Below are positions 61,545-64,000 of a stretch of DNA of 64,000 nt, in pieces. The position numbers and the translations under genes are program-made. Each line of letters begins with the position of its first letter. Positions within the stretch are counted from its first letter, which is position 1. A model generated the notes under the pieces. That model saw only the letters and a list, made by a program, of their open reading frames with translations, was not told the DNA's origin and did not search any database. The stretch is from Escallonia rubra (Eukaryota; Streptophyta; Magnoliopsida; Escalloniales; Escalloniaceae), in NCBI GenBank assembly GCA_033065855.1, contig JAVXUO010000638.1:1047001-1111000 (forward strand). The letters run 5' to 3'.

Positions 61545-62290
61545 TTAAGGAAGTAGCAGCTTTGAGAGTATCAGATGGTGACACGTGTCACCATCTCTTA
61601 GGTGGTATTTTCTTTCCATATCAACATGCATACACCCTTGCACATTTGAGTACCTTATTTCAAATATTCTTGAGTTCATTTCCTGCCATATTCTATAAAC
61701 TACAACAGCCATCATAAGCTTGCCTAGTTTAGCTCTAAAGCTCTTTCCTTTGAACAAGATTGCAGCATCCTTACATACTTGAGGCCATGATATTAGAGGA
61801 AGTTGTGTCTGCATTTTCTCACATGTCATTCTCTACAGTTCTTGTGCATAAGGGTATTGTATGAACAAGTGGTTCTCAGTTTCAGCCTGCCTTAAGCACA
61901 AAACACAGTGTTCCTCTTGAATAAGATTCATGCTTTTAGATTTACTCTAGTTCTAAGGCCTCCTCTGCAGAGTAGCCATAGAATCATAGAGCATTTAGGG
62001 ATATGTCCTGAAAACCAAATGAGATTCCACATAGGATCCAGTGTGCCATGAGTTCTCAACCCCTCCCAAGCTGATTTTATAGTGAATGGCAGTTGGAGAT
62101 AGTTTCCACCATACATTAGTTTCCACCATAGCTTATCAGGCAACTCTATATTAGGTGGTTCTACTGTTTGAAGCAAAATGTTTACTTATCTTAATGCCTT
62201 TGATCTGTTCATCATCAGTTCCCATTCTATTCCCTTAATGATCTCACATACCTTGGCATTGCTGGCTATTCCAGAGTCATAAATAGTTCT
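61545..62290 (-). mobile_element. Non-LTR (LINE) retrotransposon 3' fragment, zf-RVT region
   Basis: Minus-strand frames at 61928-62176 and 61545-61829 read FTIKSAWEGLRTHG, WNLIWFSGHIPKCSMILWLL, LRTRVNL, then, after a frame change, CVLCLRQAETENHLF and MAVVVYRIWQEMNSRIF. This is the zinc-binding C-terminal region that follows reverse transcriptase in plant LINEs. The RT core and endonuclease are absent, and stops and shifts make it non-functional. Confidence 0.75.
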
Positions 62291-62577
62291 TTGACCAAAC
62301 AGTTCTGCCAAATATTTCTCATTCACCCATTTATCTTGCCACACCCAAGTGTTTCTTCCACCCCCAACTTTGTATTGAATAAATTGATTGCGTTGCTATC
62401 TGATTATTTCGTGTCATCTCATAATAGGAAACACCTTCTCAATTGTCTTTGGTATTTTGTGGAGCATTTTTTCCTAGCAGCAGATTTAGATGTTTTTTAT
62501 TTTTTATTTTTAGGAATGCTATTTTTCTAACCCTCTTTATACTCGTTTGAGTTTCACTCATTTTCTATCACTGAAAT

Positions 62578-62948
62578 ATACTCCCCCCGTCTCATAAATT
62601 GATTTTTTTTTTGTTCGTCTCATAAAAATTGCTCACTTTCCGAATTAAGAAAATTATGTAGGTACTTTTACATATTTACCCATTTAATTTTTTTTTATTT
62701 TATTTCTCTCTCCCCATTTAACTCTCAAAGATAACTCTTATTTTTTCTGTCTTGACTCACTTTCTTACACTTTTTTAATTCATTTCTCTCTCCAATTTAA
62801 TACTCCACTAACTCATTTTTCCTCTCCTATCTGACTTTCTTCCCATCCTCTATCTTAATGACAGAATGAAAAACACACAATATATCACTTAAGTCCTTAA
62901 TCTGCATAGAAAAAAAAATTGATCAAATTATATGGGACGAAGTGAATA
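62578..62948. mobile_element. Stowaway-like MITE, about 370 bp
   Basis: The left end CTCCCCCCGTCTCATAAATTGA corresponds to the complement of the right end TCAAATTATATGGGACGAAGTG. The interior is pyrimidine-rich (TTTCTCTCTCC repeated three times). It has no coding capacity. Confidence 0.6.
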
Positions 62949-63792
62949 GTTTTTAGTGACTAATTTTGATATTTTAGCAAGGAACAAGGGCTTTGTGCAC
63001 ATATTAGAGAGTAGAATACCCTAAAAATTTCATTTTTTTGTTGTCTAACAATAAATATAAAACTTAAGAAAATATATCCAAAATCACTGCACCAAAATTA
63101 AGGTGCTTTAATGAGATGGAAGAGGAAGACGACGTGAGTCACGATAAGCAAGTGATACACTTGAGACCACGTCTTAAAAAATGCATGGAAAGTTTGGAAA
63201 CCATGTAACAACGTAGATCAAAATATTGGAAATGATTCAACGTTAAATACAGCAAAAACCAAACAGTTAATAGAAAAAAAGTTATTTGCATGCATCAATC
63301 TGCTAAAGAAGAAAGCAATAGCAAGGATATGTTTGCATTTAGTTGTTAGCAAGATCTCCTGCATTGAGTCGAAAGGTCTAGATTTTCTTTTTTCTTCTTG
63401 GTGGTATGTTATCATGTTGTTTGTGTGTAAAACAGTCAGGCAGTGCCCTTGTGATAAATGGTATTCTCATTCTTTGAGCAGATGTGTCAATCACCAAATT
63501 AAGTTTGATATAATTATGATAAGAGTGTTTACTTAAGGTAAATAGACCAGGGAACAAAGCGCTTATACTTACTAGTATGGTTCTCAAGAACAATGTCAGG
63601 AAGTTCAATCCAAGACTATTTGATCAATGTAATTACCTTGCAAGGCAATTACGGCAATCCAAGACTGGAGGGAGAGAAGTGAGGAATGAAGAAGAAATTT
63701 ACGTAGATGGTTTGAGAGAAAACTAATGAGCTAGTTTGGGCCTTAGATTGCTCCAATCTAGAGCTGCCACGTGTTTATGCATGCTTTATTTC

Positions 63793-63827
<35 letters not shown>

Positions 63828-64000
63828 TATATTTTACATTAAATTTTCTTGAGTTGATCTCACCTTGCCTCGTGTGGTAGATCTGATAATGCCTCCCTTT
63901 TACCTGCACGTTGAAGCTTTTACCCCGCTCTTACCACATTTTTTCCACTCTTTCCTCGACGACAGTTGCACACCTAAAATTCTAATGCTCTGTCTATATA
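62949..64000. other. Terminal spacer, no gene recognised
   Basis: AT-rich, with an (AT)n microsatellite at about 63797-63833. Frames at 63218-63608 lack family features. Confidence 0.5.
63797..63833. repeat. (AT)n microsatellite
   Basis: About 18 AT units interrupted once by GT. Confidence 0.9.

Noticed and set aside
1..64000. Search for CRISPR arrays, operons, prokaryotic promoters or a novel multi-gene system
   Set aside because: This is intron-containing plant nuclear DNA; the repeats present are MITEs, microsatellites and retroelement ends, with no regular spacer structure.

Overview
This is nuclear DNA from a flowering plant, most likely a eudicot. The protein-coding genes are broken into many short exons with GT-AG introns. 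Every recognisable product belongs to a plant family: HIPP metallochaperone, auxin-conjugating GH3, RALF peptide, LPA1 photosystem II assembly factor, plant TSPO. The spacers are AT-rich and hold an LTR retrotransposon, hAT-like elements, Stowaway-like MITEs, a LINE fragment and long G or C runs. I cannot name the species.

Layout, left to right. At 1562-2787 (+) is a three-exon farnesylated heavy-metal-associated protein (HIPP). At 6018-6633 is a small hAT-like element carrying a tRNA-like (SINE-like) insert. At 7771-8007 (+) is a 78-residue protein of unknown function behind a good TATA box. At 9370-12906 (+) is the five-exon folate enzyme FOLD, with a GC-AG intron. At 14148-16685 (-) is a four-exon GH3 acyl-acid amido synthetase. 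A gene-poor stretch follows, 16.7-22 kb. At 21983-31807 (+) is LPA1, whose 6-kb first intron contains a young, internally deleted Ty3/gypsy retrotransposon (22671-27341) lying antisense to the gene. Then come a probable LTR remnant (about 32285-33402) and a kinesin-light-chain-related pseudogene scrap (34671-34890). At 36505-36858 (+) is a RALF peptide precursor.

From 38 kb on, the recognised genes are on the minus strand. HSBP (38146-40987) has an ATG-only first coding exon and a U12-type AT-AC intron. ALG3 (42195-48602) has 13 exons and a GC-AG intron. A complete non-autonomous hAT element with a perfect 8-bp target duplication lies at 50083-51456. Single-exon TSPO (52586-53155) has an ACGT/G-box cluster upstream. 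A four-exon AlkB-type dioxygenase (54828-60021) has a hAT-like element in its first intron. The last 4 kb hold MITEs and a LINE fragment.

The genes do not form one pathway. They cover one-carbon metabolism (FOLD), auxin inactivation (GH3), PSII assembly (LPA1), peptide signalling (RALF), heat-shock attenuation (HSBP), N-glycan assembly (ALG3), stress-induced porphyrin binding (TSPO) and 2-oxoglutarate-dependent demethylation (AlkB-like). The neighbourhood ALG3-TSPO matches, from memory, adjacent Arabidopsis loci At2g47760 and At2g47770. The most notable biology is the splicing: one AT-AC and two GC-AG introns, each forced by an otherwise uninterrupted, conserved protein frame. I saw no convincing evidence of an undescribed multi-gene system. 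Exon boundaries were read by eye from splice motifs, frame continuity and family conservation.
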